Below, piece after piece: positions 44,135 through 51,931 of a stretch of DNA of 64,000 nucleotides. The DNA is from CAYOWK01 sp964407665 (GTDB taxonomy: Bacteria > Pseudomonadota > Alphaproteobacteria > Caulobacterales > Hyphomonadaceae). Numbering within the stretch: the stretch's first letter is position 1; the number at the start of each line of letters is the position of its first letter. Under the pieces are notes generated by a model, which made no database searches, was not told the DNA's origin, and saw nothing but the letters and a program-made list of their open reading frames with translations. A program made the translations under genes and the position numbers. The stretch is from contig CAYOWK010000013.1 in the NCBI GenBank assembly GCA_964407665.1, forward strand, positions 1 to 64,000. Reading direction: 5' to 3'.

Positions 44135-44761
44135 TCAGACGAAGGTGATCCAGCTTTTGAGGACGGCTGTGATGGCGGCGCGGCCCGACTTGATGGCTTT
44201 GCCCGTTCCCACCGTGAGAGTTGCACGGTCCTGGCCCAGCCATTTCAGGAGACGCTTCGGGTCTGCAATCGCGTCGACGGCGACGGCCTTCCCGGCCTTG
44301 GCGCCGAGATGGAGGATGATCTGGACCTTGTCGGTGGAGCGCAGGTTGACCGTGGCGAACCACTCGGTTGTGCGGAACGAGAGCGAGTTCCACTTCACCC
44401 CGTCGGAGATGGATGGATCGGCGGCGAGGATCAGGGCGCGCATCGCCTCGATGTCCTCCTTGAGCGGATGATCGAGTTCGGCCATGAAATCGTCAGCCGT
44501 TGGCTCCGCCTTCCTTGCTGGGGATTTGGCGGGCGTGTCGGCGGGGGGCTTCATGCGAGTAACCTTGTATACGTTTCCGGCCTTGTCATAGGTCGTCCAG
44601 TCGCCGACCTGCGCGCCCTTGCAGAAATGGCCAGAGCGCAGAATGACGCCGTCCCGGCGAAACCATTCCCAGTAGCCGTGCGTCTCGCCATCCAGCGTTT
44701 GCCCGCGCGCCCAGATGGTCCCGTCCTTGTGGAAGGATTCGTGGGGAACGGTTCTGCTCAT
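44135..44761 (-). CDS. MORN-like repeat and DUF1801 (YdhG-like) fusion protein
   Basis: This 208-residue protein has an N-terminal ~75 residues with toxin-antitoxin/MORN-type repeats, GQTLDGETHGYWEWFRRDGV and SGHFCKGAQVGDWTTYDKAG. The C-terminal ~120 residues match the DUF1801 fold: MAELDHPLKEDIEAMRALIL, ISDGVKWNSLSFRTTEWFAT and VQIILHLGAKAG. A Pro/Ala/Lys linker lies between. DUF1801 proteins have an iron-chaperone-like fold of unclear role. It follows the first thioredoxin gene by 7 bases and may be cotranscribed. Confidence 0.8.
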   Translation of the reverse strand: MSRTVPHESFHKDGTIWARGQTLDGETHGYWEWFRRDGVILRSGHFCKGAQVGDWTTYDKAGNVYKVTRMKPPADTPAKSPARKAEPTADDFMAELDHPLKEDIEAMRALILAADPSISDGVKWNSLSFRTTEWFATVNLRSTDKVQIILHLGAKAGKAVAVDAIADPKRLLKWLGQDRATLTVGTGKAIKSGRAAITAVLKSWITFV

Positions 44762-44768
44762 TGTTGGC

Positions 44769-45317
44769 TCATCCCGGAATGGCCCACTTTCGTGCGAAGG
44801 CGATGAACCGGGCGCTGTCGTAGGTCTTGCCCTGCTCCAGGACTTCGGTCGGCTGGCTGTCCAGCAGCTTGCCGTCGGCGTCGAGAACGTAGAAGTGCGG
44901 ATAGCCAGGGGCCTTGGGGAAGCCTCCCAGCAGCTTCTTGTTCTGGTTCTCGAAGCCCCAGTAGACCTTCATCACCACGAATGACCCGACCATTGCCTCC
45001 TGCACGGCAATGTCCTTCGACACGAAGTCATCGAGGATGTGGCACCAGGCGCACCAGTCGCCGCCGACCTCGACGAGAATGCGGCGGCCGGATGCTTTGG
45101 CGACGGCTTTGGCGACGTCGAGGACAGGCGCCGGATCGATGCGCGGGTCGTAGTCGCCGCCGACGAACGCAACCGTCTCGGCGCCGGGCGGCAGGCTGAC
45201 CGGGGTCTGCGCGTGGAGTGGCGCACTGCAGATGAGCACAAGCGCCGCTGCTGTGGCTGACCTCAGTGCGTTAGCGCAGGACTGCAGCCAGGTTCCGGTC
45301 AATCGGGAAGGTCCCAT
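44769..45317 (-). CDS. Exported thioredoxin-fold protein, paralog 2
   Basis: This 182-residue protein has a hydrophobic leader (ATAAALVLICSAPLHAQ). The active site VEVGGDWCAWCHILDDFVSK has the C-x-x-C pair (CAWC) typical of thioredoxin_7/DUF255-like folds, then FVVMKVYWGFENQNKKLLG and the cis-Pro segment GYPHFYVLDADGKL. It is a close paralog of the next gene upstream and their ends overlap by 19 bases. A periplasmic disulfide or reductant role is likely; the partner is unknown. Confidence 0.85.
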   Translation of the reverse strand: MGPSRLTGTWLQSCANALRSATAAALVLICSAPLHAQTPVSLPPGAETVAFVGGDYDPRIDPAPVLDVAKAVAKASGRRILVEVGGDWCAWCHILDDFVSKDIAVQEAMVGSFVVMKVYWGFENQNKKLLGGFPKAPGYPHFYVLDADGKLLDSQPTEVLEQGKTYDSARFIAFARKWAIPG

Positions 45318-45808
45318 TTCTTCGCGAAGGCGATGAGCTTCTTGGAGTTGTATGACTTGCCCTTCTCGAATGTTGCGGTGTCCTGACTGGCGAGAAACGA
45401 TCCGTCCGTGTGCAGAACGATGAAGTGGGGGTAGCCGCCGATCTTCGGATAGCGGCCGAGGAAGTCGCTGTTCCTGTTATCCGGGCTCCAGTTGACCTTC
45501 ATGACGATGAAGGACGCAGACATCGCCTCCCTCGCCTTCGCATCGCCGGCGAGGAAGTCGTCGAGGAGATGGCACCACACGCACCAGTCGCCGCCGACCT
45601 CGAGGAGTATGCGCTTGTTGCCGGCTTTCGCCAGCCGCTTTGCCAGTTCGAGATCGGCCGAGGGATCGGCCGTCTCGCTGTAGGCGGGCGCGAGATAAAG
45701 GCTTGCGGTCGTTGAAGGGCCCGGCGCTGTCTGGGCCAGCGCGGGAGCGGCCTGCACCAAACAGCCTGCCAAAACGGCTGTTATGATGAAACTCGGCGTC
45801 AGTCGCAT
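45299..45808 (-). CDS. Exported thioredoxin-fold protein, paralog 1
   Basis: This 169-residue protein has a signal peptide (MRLTPSFIITAVLAGCLVQA). The active site LEVGGDWCVWCHLLDDFLAG and the cis-Pro segment IGGYPHFIVLHTDGSFLASQ align along their length with the downstream paralog. The start at 45808 is preferred because earlier in-frame codons would overlap the upstream gene, whose stop is at 45819-45821. It is the second of four tightly spaced genes (45819-46418, this one, its paralog, DUF1801). Confidence 0.85.
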   Translation of the reverse strand: MRLTPSFIITAVLAGCLVQAAPALAQTAPGPSTTASLYLAPAYSETADPSADLELAKRLAKAGNKRILLEVGGDWCVWCHLLDDFLAGDAKAREAMSASFIVMKVNWSPDNRNSDFLGRYPKIGGYPHFIVLHTDGSFLASQDTATFEKGKSYNSKKLIAFAKKWDLPD

Positions 45809-45818
45809 GCGGCGGGCC

Positions 45819-46418
45819 CTAGTCAACATCTGCATGCAGTAGGCCCGATAGCCAGCCAACGACGGCTTCCCGGTAGGACTCACCCTTTTCCAACAGCCAT
45901 CCACGCCTCGCCTCGATATCGAAGTTCACAAAGAGCTCAGCGTATGCAGGATCGGACCTGCCCTCCTCGACCCATGGTCGCTTTGGCTCAAAGAACACCT
46001 TCAAATGGATCTTTGAGATCTCACAATCGGCTGGATGGCAATCAATGCCGGCGGTCGACACCGTGACGGCATCCACGCACGGACGAGATGCTGCTGAAGT
46101 ACCCCATCGCGCTTCATAGAGCCGGAGCAACCTGTCACTGGGGGCGCCAATCGATCTCAAAGTGACCAGTCCGTAGGTCACCAGGAAGTCATCGCGACCG
46201 GCTACCTCCCAGCGGTCAGGGTTCAAGATTACTCCTAGCCCAACCTCTTCTCCAGCGTTCAAACCTCGCATCTCAAAGCTAATCGAATGGATGCCGGAAC
46301 CCGATCTGCTCAGTTCTACTGCGACCAGATCGAACACCAAATCCGTCCAGGGCGACTCTTCGTCCTCGAACTCCTCTGGATCCGAAAACACATCGACGCA
46401 GCCCCCAACAACCATCAA
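45819..46418 (-). CDS. Hypothetical cytosolic acidic protein
   Basis: I do not recognise this 199-residue protein. It begins MMVVGGCVDVFSDPEEFEDE and is acidic. Alternating segments (TDLVFDLVAVELSRSGSGIH, GLGVILNPDRWEVAGRDDFL, IHLKVFFEPKRPWVEEGRSD, YAELFVNFDIEARRGWLLEK) suggest a mixed alpha/beta fold of immunity-protein or SUKH size. Codon use appears less GC3-biased than its neighbours, a possible sign of transfer. The stop is 10 bases before the thioredoxin gene and the start is 2 bases after the acyl-CoA dehydrogenase stop. Confidence 0.6.
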   Translation of the reverse strand: MMVVGGCVDVFSDPEEFEDEESPWTDLVFDLVAVELSRSGSGIHSISFEMRGLNAGEEVGLGVILNPDRWEVAGRDDFLVTYGLVTLRSIGAPSDRLLRLYEARWGTSAASRPCVDAVTVSTAGIDCHPADCEISKIHLKVFFEPKRPWVEEGRSDPAYAELFVNFDIEARRGWLLEKGESYREAVVGWLSGLLHADVD

Positions 46419-46419
46419 G

Positions 46420-47640
46420 CTATGCCGCCATGATCATCTGAGCCATGATGTTGCGCTGGACCTCGTTCGAACCGGCGTAGATCGAGGTCTTCCGGTTGTT
46501 GAAGTACGCGCCGGCGGCGGGGACCAGATAGTCGGGCACGGGAAGCGGCTCGTTGGTGCGGCCCTCGATGTGGGCGTAGACGTCCTGCACGAACGGGAAG
46601 CCCTGATCGCCAGCGGCTTCGAGCACGAGTTCCGTCACCTTCTGGCCGATCTCGGAGCCGCGCGTCTTCATCAGCGACGACATCGCGCCCACCGACTGGC
46701 CGGCGGCCAGCGAGGAGAAGATGCGGCGCTCGGTGAAGTCGAGAGCGTCGATCTGGATCGAGATTTCCGCGGCCTTGCGGGCAAAATCCGGGTCCTCGAT
46801 CAGCGGGCGGCCGTTGGCCTCCTGCAGCTCGGCGATGTGCATCGCCTTGTTCAGGGCGCTGCGGCAGCTGGGGGCGTAGGCGGCGCCGCGCTCGAAGGTC
46901 AGCAGGTATTTGGCGCAGGTCCAGCCCTCGCCTTCTCCGCCGATGCGCTGGTCAACCGGGACCTTCACGTTGTCGAAGAAGACCGAGTTGATCTCCTGTT
47001 CGCCCGGGGGCGTGTCGTCGAGAGTGTTGATCGGCGAGATGGTGATGCCGGGCGACTTCATGTCGATCAGCAGGAAGGAGATGCCGAGCTGCTTCTTCTC
47101 TTCCTTCGAGGTGCGGACGAGGCAGAAGATCCAGTCGGCCCATTGGGCGTACGTGGTCCAGGTTTTCGTGCCGTTGACGATGTAGTGGTCGCCCTCGCGG
47201 CGGGCCGTCATCTGAAGGCCGGCGAGGTCAGACCCGGCGCCCGGCTCGGAATAGCCCTGGCACCACCAGACGTCAGCGCTGCGGATCGGCGGCAGGAAGC
47301 GGTCTTTCTGTTCCTGCGTGCCGAACTTCATGATGACCGGGGCGCACATGCGCACGCCCATCGAGCCGTTGCGCGGCGTGCCGGCCAGCGAGCATTCCAT
47401 CTCGAAGATGTACTTCTGGGTCTGGTTCCAGTCCGGACCGCCGTATTCGACGGGCCAGTTCGGCGTCATCCAGCCCTTGCTGGCCAGCGCCTTGAGCCAG
47501 GCCTTCTGCCACGTCTCGTCGAGAGAGTGGTTCTTGGACATCACGATGCGCTTCTTGAAATCCTCGGTGAAGATTTCGGCGATGCCCGCGCGGACTTCGT
47601 CGCGGAACTTGATGTCTTCGGCGGTGAACTCGAGATCCAT
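46420..47640 (-). CDS. Acyl-CoA dehydrogenase, large subunit of a heteromeric type
   Basis: This is a flavoprotein of 406 residues. FAD and substrate motifs include WWCQGYSEPGAGSDLAGLQM, YIVNGTKTWTTYAQWADWIF, SVFFDNVKVPVDQRIGGEGE and TSIYAGSNEVQRNIMAQMIM. Its N-terminus (DLEFTAEDIKFRDEVRAGIA) and length match the 'pimC'-like large chain of alpha2beta2 enzymes that act on bulky or dicarboxylic acyl-CoAs; the 381-residue chain at 50548-51693 would be the partner. Both lie on the minus strand with an enoyl-CoA hydratase between them. Confidence 0.9.
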   Translation of the reverse strand: MDLEFTAEDIKFRDEVRAGIAEIFTEDFKKRIVMSKNHSLDETWQKAWLKALASKGWMTPNWPVEYGGPDWNQTQKYIFEMECSLAGTPRNGSMGVRMCAPVIMKFGTQEQKDRFLPPIRSADVWWCQGYSEPGAGSDLAGLQMTARREGDHYIVNGTKTWTTYAQWADWIFCLVRTSKEEKKQLGISFLLIDMKSPGITISPINTLDDTPPGEQEINSVFFDNVKVPVDQRIGGEGEGWTCAKYLLTFERGAAYAPSCRSALNKAMHIAELQEANGRPLIEDPDFARKAAEISIQIDALDFTERRIFSSLAAGQSVGAMSSLMKTRGSEIGQKVTELVLEAAGDQGFPFVQDVYAHIEGRTNEPLPVPDYLVPAAGAYFNNRKTSIYAGSNEVQRNIMAQMIMAA

Positions 47641-47642
47641 GA

Positions 47643-47933
47643 CTATTTCACCTTGTCCATGCGGGTGACTTTCGGCGGACCGGCGAGGAACGGGCCCATC
47701 GCCTTGCCCAGACGTTTGAAGTGCTCAAAGCCGCGGTGGGCGTCAACCGCCGCCTGATCCGCGTACTGTTCCATGAAGATGTAGGTGGAGGGCGTGTCGC
47801 GCACCTTGAACAGGGCGTACAGCAGCACGCCCGGCTCATTCGCGTTCACGGCGGCCTCGAGCTCGCGCGCGACGGCTTCGAATTCCTCGTTCTTGCCATC
47901 CAGGATGGTCAGTTCGGCTACTGCGCCAATCAT
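47643..47933 (-). CDS. ABM-domain (quinol monooxygenase-like) small protein
   Basis: This 96-residue protein has one ferredoxin-like antibiotic biosynthesis monooxygenase fold: VAELTILDGKNEEFEAVARE, ANEPGVLLYALFKVRDTPST, YIFMEQYADQAAVDAHRGFE and HFKRLGKAMGPFLAG. Such proteins oxidise polyphenols or act as small cofactor-free oxygenases, usually as dimers. GGGGAG precedes the start. It ends 2 bases before the acyl-CoA dehydrogenase, so the two are coupled. Confidence 0.85.
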   Translation of the reverse strand: MIGAVAELTILDGKNEEFEAVARELEAAVNANEPGVLLYALFKVRDTPSTYIFMEQYADQAAVDAHRGFEHFKRLGKAMGPFLAGPPKVTRMDKVK

Positions 47934-48010
47934 ATCTTGTCTCCCCGATATGGGAGGCAGGATACGCGGCGCAGCGCCAATGTCACCCGGTCAGTCGTCG
48001 CAGGAGCGCC

Positions 48011-49036
48011 CTACTCGTTCTCGGCTACGGGGGCGGTGGTCAGGCCCCGGCGCTCGTCTTCGCGGGCGCCGGCCAGGATGCCGGGGAGCGAATAATTCCC
48101 CTCGTGGCAGGCATACTCGAACATCTGCCCGGGAGACTGCTTCATCGGCATCTGGGCTTTCCATGGCTGGGTGTAGATCTTGGGATCCTCAACCGTGAAT
48201 TCATACAGGATCTGGTCGTCAGCCACGCGCGTGAAGCGCTCCGTCACCTTGCCGTCCGGTGAGAGGAAGAAGGAGTTGGCGAAGAAGGTACGCAGCGATT
48301 CGCCCGGATTGAAGTTGGTGGTCTCGACCACCAGGGTATCGCCATCCCAGCTTCCCTTCGAGTTCCCGAGCCACTGCGGGTTGGAGTCGAAGGCGCCTTT
48401 CAGAGGGATGATGCGGGCGTCATGGTTCATCTCGACAAGGATCACCACGTGATCCGGAGCCTGAACGAACTGGTACGTGTTGTTGTACATCACGTTGATC
48501 ATCGGCGGGCCGCCGGTCGAGCCGAAACCGACGAGGCACCGCTCTGCCATCGGGCGAGCTTCGGGGCCGTCAAACGTGCCGCGCACGAAGGCGAGCTGCG
48601 TGTCGAAGGTCTTGCGGCCCTCGGCGCTGTAGGGAAGTTTCCCGTTCGGCGGATCTACGATCCAGGAGGAGCGGATCTCACCGTTGACCTTCGCGAACTC
48701 GCTGCCGGCGTCCACCCAGAAGGAGTTGTAGCCGCCGACGTCGCCGGCCTTGGGGGCGCCAGAACTGGGGTCTGTCGGGCGGGCGTCACGGGCGGCGTAC
48801 TCGGCGCGCATCTTCTCGATCTGCGCCGCCTGCTCGGGGGTGACCACAAGCGACTTGAACTGCGGCGCACGCTCAAGGCTGGTGAGCGAGACGTTGGTCC
48901 AGAAACCCTGGAGATCGGGCTTGCCGTCCACCGTGCGGGGCGGCTGGTAGGCGCCGGATTCTGCGGGGCCGGCCTGAGCGAATGCAGGGGCCGCAAATGC
49001 AGCCAGACAGACCATTCCTGCGAGCGCGTATTTCAT
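48011..49036 (-). CDS. Exported hypothetical protein of the 'DGKPDLQGFW' family
   Basis: This 341-residue protein has a signal peptide (MKYALAGMVCLAAFAAPAFA). The mature N-terminus RTVDGKPDLQGFWTNVSLTS marks a large uncharacterised family common in Sphingomonadales, Hyphomonadaceae and Acidobacteria. Further blocks are AERCLVGFGSTGGPPMINVM, KGSWDGDTLVVETTNFNPGE and ERFTRVADDQILYEFTVEDP, with a C-terminal Cys-His pair in FEYACHEGNYSLPGIL that could bind metal or heme. GAGGAGG upstream decides the start. Its link to the surrounding acyl-CoA genes is positional only. Confidence 0.75.
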   Translation of the reverse strand: MKYALAGMVCLAAFAAPAFAQAGPAESGAYQPPRTVDGKPDLQGFWTNVSLTSLERAPQFKSLVVTPEQAAQIEKMRAEYAARDARPTDPSSGAPKAGDVGGYNSFWVDAGSEFAKVNGEIRSSWIVDPPNGKLPYSAEGRKTFDTQLAFVRGTFDGPEARPMAERCLVGFGSTGGPPMINVMYNNTYQFVQAPDHVVILVEMNHDARIIPLKGAFDSNPQWLGNSKGSWDGDTLVVETTNFNPGESLRTFFANSFFLSPDGKVTERFTRVADDQILYEFTVEDPKIYTQPWKAQMPMKQSPGQMFEYACHEGNYSLPGILAGAREDERRGLTTAPVAENE

Positions 49037-49241
49037 TGTGGTGTCCTCCTCACGGTGATGCGCGCCCGAACGAGTCGCGCGCCCTGCCGCTTTGGCGCGC
49101 AGCATAGGCAGAAAAGCGGGGAAGTCACGAGGCGCAGCCTGCCGTAACGGTAACGAGCGCGTTAGCCCCTTGAGCGTCCACAGAAATACAGAAAGGGCGC
49201 GGAGACCCGCGCCCTTCCCGATCAAGCGGTTCGTGTGAGGC

Positions 49242-50033
49242 CTACTGGCCCGTGAAGGTGGGCTCGCGCTTCTCGAGGATCGCGGCGACGCCCTCTTCGT
49301 GGTCCTTGGTGTGGTGCATCAGACCCTGGGCGGCGGCCGACATTTCCATGATGGTGTCGTAGTTCGCCTGGGTGCCGTTGCGCAGGAGCTGCTTCGCGAC
49401 GCGCAGCGATTGCGGCGGCATCTTCGCGATCTTGTTGGCGAGCGCCATGGCTTCCGGCATCAGCTGGTCGCCCGGCACAACCTTCGAGACGAGGCCCCAT
49501 TCCTGGGCGGTCTTTGCGTCGATGAGGTCGCCCGTGAACAGGAGCTCGCAGGCGCGGCTCATGCCGATCACGCGCGGCAACAGCCAGGCGCCGCCGTCGC
49601 CGGGGATGAGGCCGAGCTTGAGGAAGGTGACGCCGTACTTGGCGTTGTCGGCGGAGATGCGGATGTCGGCCATGCAGGCGACGTCACAGCCAAGCCCGAC
49701 CGCAGCGCCGTTCACGGCGGCAATCAGGGGGATTTCGAGGTTGTAGAGGGCGCGCACGATCATGTGCACGCCGTTCTTGTAGTTGTCTCGCACTTCGGCC
49801 GGGTTGCCGGCAAACGAGCCGACGCGGTCGCGCATCGCCTTGACGTTGCCGCCGGCGGAGAAGCCCTTGCCCGCGCCAGTGAGAATGGCGGCGCGGATGG
49901 AGTGGTCCTTGTTGATCTGGGCGCAGGCGTCGCGGACGGCCTCGCCATCACCGGGCTCGCCCAGGGCGTTCATGGCGTCCGGACGGTTCAGCGTGAGGAT
50001 CGCGATCGGACCCTGTTTTTCGAGCGTGATCAT
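49242..50033 (-). CDS. Enoyl-CoA hydratase/isomerase (crotonase family)
   Basis: This 263-residue protein has the oxyanion-hole segments GKGFSAGGNVKAMRDRVGSF and AVNGAAVGLGCDVACMADIR, and YGVTFLKLGLIPGDGGAWLL after them. The second catalytic Glu of classical hydratases is replaced by Asp/Gly here, as in many isomerase-like or ECH-2 relatives, so hydratase versus isomerase activity is not certain. It sits between the two acyl-CoA dehydrogenase chains on the same strand. Confidence 0.88.
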   Translation of the reverse strand: MITLEKQGPIAILTLNRPDAMNALGEPGDGEAVRDACAQINKDHSIRAAILTGAGKGFSAGGNVKAMRDRVGSFAGNPAEVRDNYKNGVHMIVRALYNLEIPLIAAVNGAAVGLGCDVACMADIRISADNAKYGVTFLKLGLIPGDGGAWLLPRVIGMSRACELLFTGDLIDAKTAQEWGLVSKVVPGDQLMPEAMALANKIAKMPPQSLRVAKQLLRNGTQANYDTIMEMSAAAQGLMHHTKDHEEGVAAILEKREPTFTGQ

Positions 50034-50158
50034 GTGGCGGCGGCTCCCCTGAGGATGATTTGCCTCCGCGCATAGCGGTCAAGGACCGTTGGGGGAAGAG
50101 GTATGCCGAGAGTGATCAGTAAGAGTTGAGATTCAGCGGCGGCGCTGTTCCGGCCCCT

Positions 50159-50506
50159 TCAGCAGTAAGGTGCGTTCGCGTCGGCCTCCGTCGCCCGGAC
50201 GGCGATAGCGCTTACTGGCCAGCTCGATGGGCAGGATTCGGAGACACCTTCCAACTGGCCCACGCTGGTATCGCAGGTCCAGTCGACACGTGTTGGAAGA
50301 CCTCCCCACACCCCGATCTCAATCGCTTCTTCAGCCGGTACCTCCAGCCTTCGCGCACTTCCACCATCAAATCTAAAAGAGCAGGACGCGACGCCGACCT
50401 GGCTTTCGACGGTCAGACTCTGAGGCCGGAAAATCCACCAAAGCGCGGAAATCAGAAGCGGCGCCGCCACAGCCAGAAAGACCAAATGGCGACGCCGCAA
50501 AGTCAT
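50159..50506 (-). CDS. Hypothetical protein with one membrane anchor
   Basis: This 115-residue protein has an N-terminal membrane helix (HLVFLAVAAPLLISALWWIF) after three Arg residues. About 85 outside residues with five Cys (VASCSFRFDGGSA, RVDWTCDTSVGQLEGVSESC, ADANAPYC) are compatible with disulfides in the periplasm. I do not recognise it. It lies 41 bases after the second acyl-CoA dehydrogenase stop, reading toward the hydratase. Confidence 0.5.
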   Translation of the reverse strand: MTLRRRHLVFLAVAAPLLISALWWIFRPQSLTVESQVGVASCSFRFDGGSARRLEVPAEEAIEIGVWGGLPTRVDWTCDTSVGQLEGVSESCPSSWPVSAIAVRATEADANAPYC

Positions 50507-50547
50507 TGAGTTCAGTTCCGGACTTGGCCCAAGAACCGCAAGCTAGT

Positions 50548-51693
50548 TTACGCAGCCGCCTTCGCCGAGAGCGCGGCGTAGCGCTTCAGGTGGAAGTCGA
50601 CGTCGCCGAACTGGCTGTTGATCATCGTCAGGCGCTTGAAGAAGTGGCCGACGTTGAGTTCGTCGGTCATGCCCATGCCGCCGTGGATCTGCACGGCTTC
50701 CTGGGAAACCAGGCGACCGGCCTTGCCGATCTGGATCTTGGCGCCCGAAGCCGCCATCGACCGCTCACGAGCCGGTTCGTCCAGTTTCAGGGTGACCATG
50801 TAGGTCATCGACATGGACTGCTCGGCCGCCATGAACATGTCGACCATGCGGTGCTGGAGCACCTGGAATGAGGCGATGGCGACGCCGAACTGCTTGCGCT
50901 GCTTGGCGTAGTCGATGGTGGCCTGGTTGAGAACCTTCATGCAGCCGACGGCTTCGGCGCTGAGGGCGGCGATGGCTTCGTCGACGACCTGTTCGATGAG
51001 CGGCAGGCCGCCGTCGACGGGGCCGACAACGGCGTCGGCGCCGACAGCGACGTTCTCGAAGTAGACTTCCGAGGCCCGCAGGCCATCAACGGTCGGGTAG
51101 TCGCGGGTCGTGACGCCCTTGGCGGTCTTCGGCACGATGAAGACCGTAATGCCGCCAGCGTCGCGCTGGGCGCCGGAGGTGCGGGCCGTGACGATCAGGT
51201 GGGTGGCCATCGGAGCGCCAATGGCGACGGCCTTGTGGCCGTTCAGGACGAAGCCCGACCCGTCCTTTTTGGCGGTCGTCGTGACGTCAGAGAGATTGTA
51301 GCGGCCTTTGGGCTCCGAATAGGCGAAGCCGTAGATCTCCTCGCCGCCGATGATGCCGGCCAGGTGCTGTTCCTTCTGGGCGGCCGTGCCGGCGTGCTTC
51401 AGGAAACCGCCGGCCACGATGACGGTCTGCAGGTAGGGCTCGATCACAAGGCCCTTGCCCAGCTCTTCCATGACGACCATGGCGTCGACCGGGCCGCCGC
51501 CGAAGCCGCCGTCCGCTTCCGAGAACGGGGCGCCAAGCAGGCCGAGTTCAGCGAACTGGGACCACATTTCCGGGCGCCAGCCCGGCTCGCCGCGGGCGAC
51601 CTTGCGGCGCGTGTCGAAGTCGTATTGCTCGCGAACCAGGCGGGCGACCATGTCGCGCAGGCTGTCCTGTTCGGGTGTGAAATTGAAATCCAT
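50548..51693 (-). CDS. Acyl-CoA dehydrogenase, small subunit of a heteromeric type
   Basis: This 381-residue flavoprotein chain begins MDFNFTPEQDSLRDMVARLV and contains YGFAYSEPKGRYNLSDVTTT, VLNGHKAVAIGAPMATHLIV and VQIHGGMGMTDELNVGHFFK. The FAD-binding R in KQRKQFGVAIASFQVLQHRM is present. It resembles the 'pimD'-like small chain paired with the 46420-47640 large chain. The start at 51693 is chosen because the upstream open frame overlaps the divergent DUF3089 gene and looks noncoding. Confidence 0.9.
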   Translation of the reverse strand: MDFNFTPEQDSLRDMVARLVREQYDFDTRRKVARGEPGWRPEMWSQFAELGLLGAPFSEADGGFGGGPVDAMVVMEELGKGLVIEPYLQTVIVAGGFLKHAGTAAQKEQHLAGIIGGEEIYGFAYSEPKGRYNLSDVTTTAKKDGSGFVLNGHKAVAIGAPMATHLIVTARTSGAQRDAGGITVFIVPKTAKGVTTRDYPTVDGLRASEVYFENVAVGADAVVGPVDGGLPLIEQVVDEAIAALSAEAVGCMKVLNQATIDYAKQRKQFGVAIASFQVLQHRMVDMFMAAEQSMSMTYMVTLKLDEPARERSMAASGAKIQIGKAGRLVSQEAVQIHGGMGMTDELNVGHFFKRLTMINSQFGDVDFHLKRYAALSAKAAA

Positions 51694-51931
51694 GCAACGT
51701 GCTCCCTGTGGGGCCTTTTCTATTTCGTTTGAGGCGCCGCGCAAGCTCCCGCTCGCGTTTGCGTGAAGGTCGACGCCTCTGCCGCAGCAGAATTTGCCGG
51801 AAGATAGCCTCGTCCGTCTGAGGCCGGTCAATTTGCCGTAGCGGGAATGCCCGGGCGTTGCCGGGAAGTCGCCATGGATTCGCTCGCGTTGAGGGCGTAA
51901 TCCGGTCTCTCCGGATGGGAGTCGGACGGGG

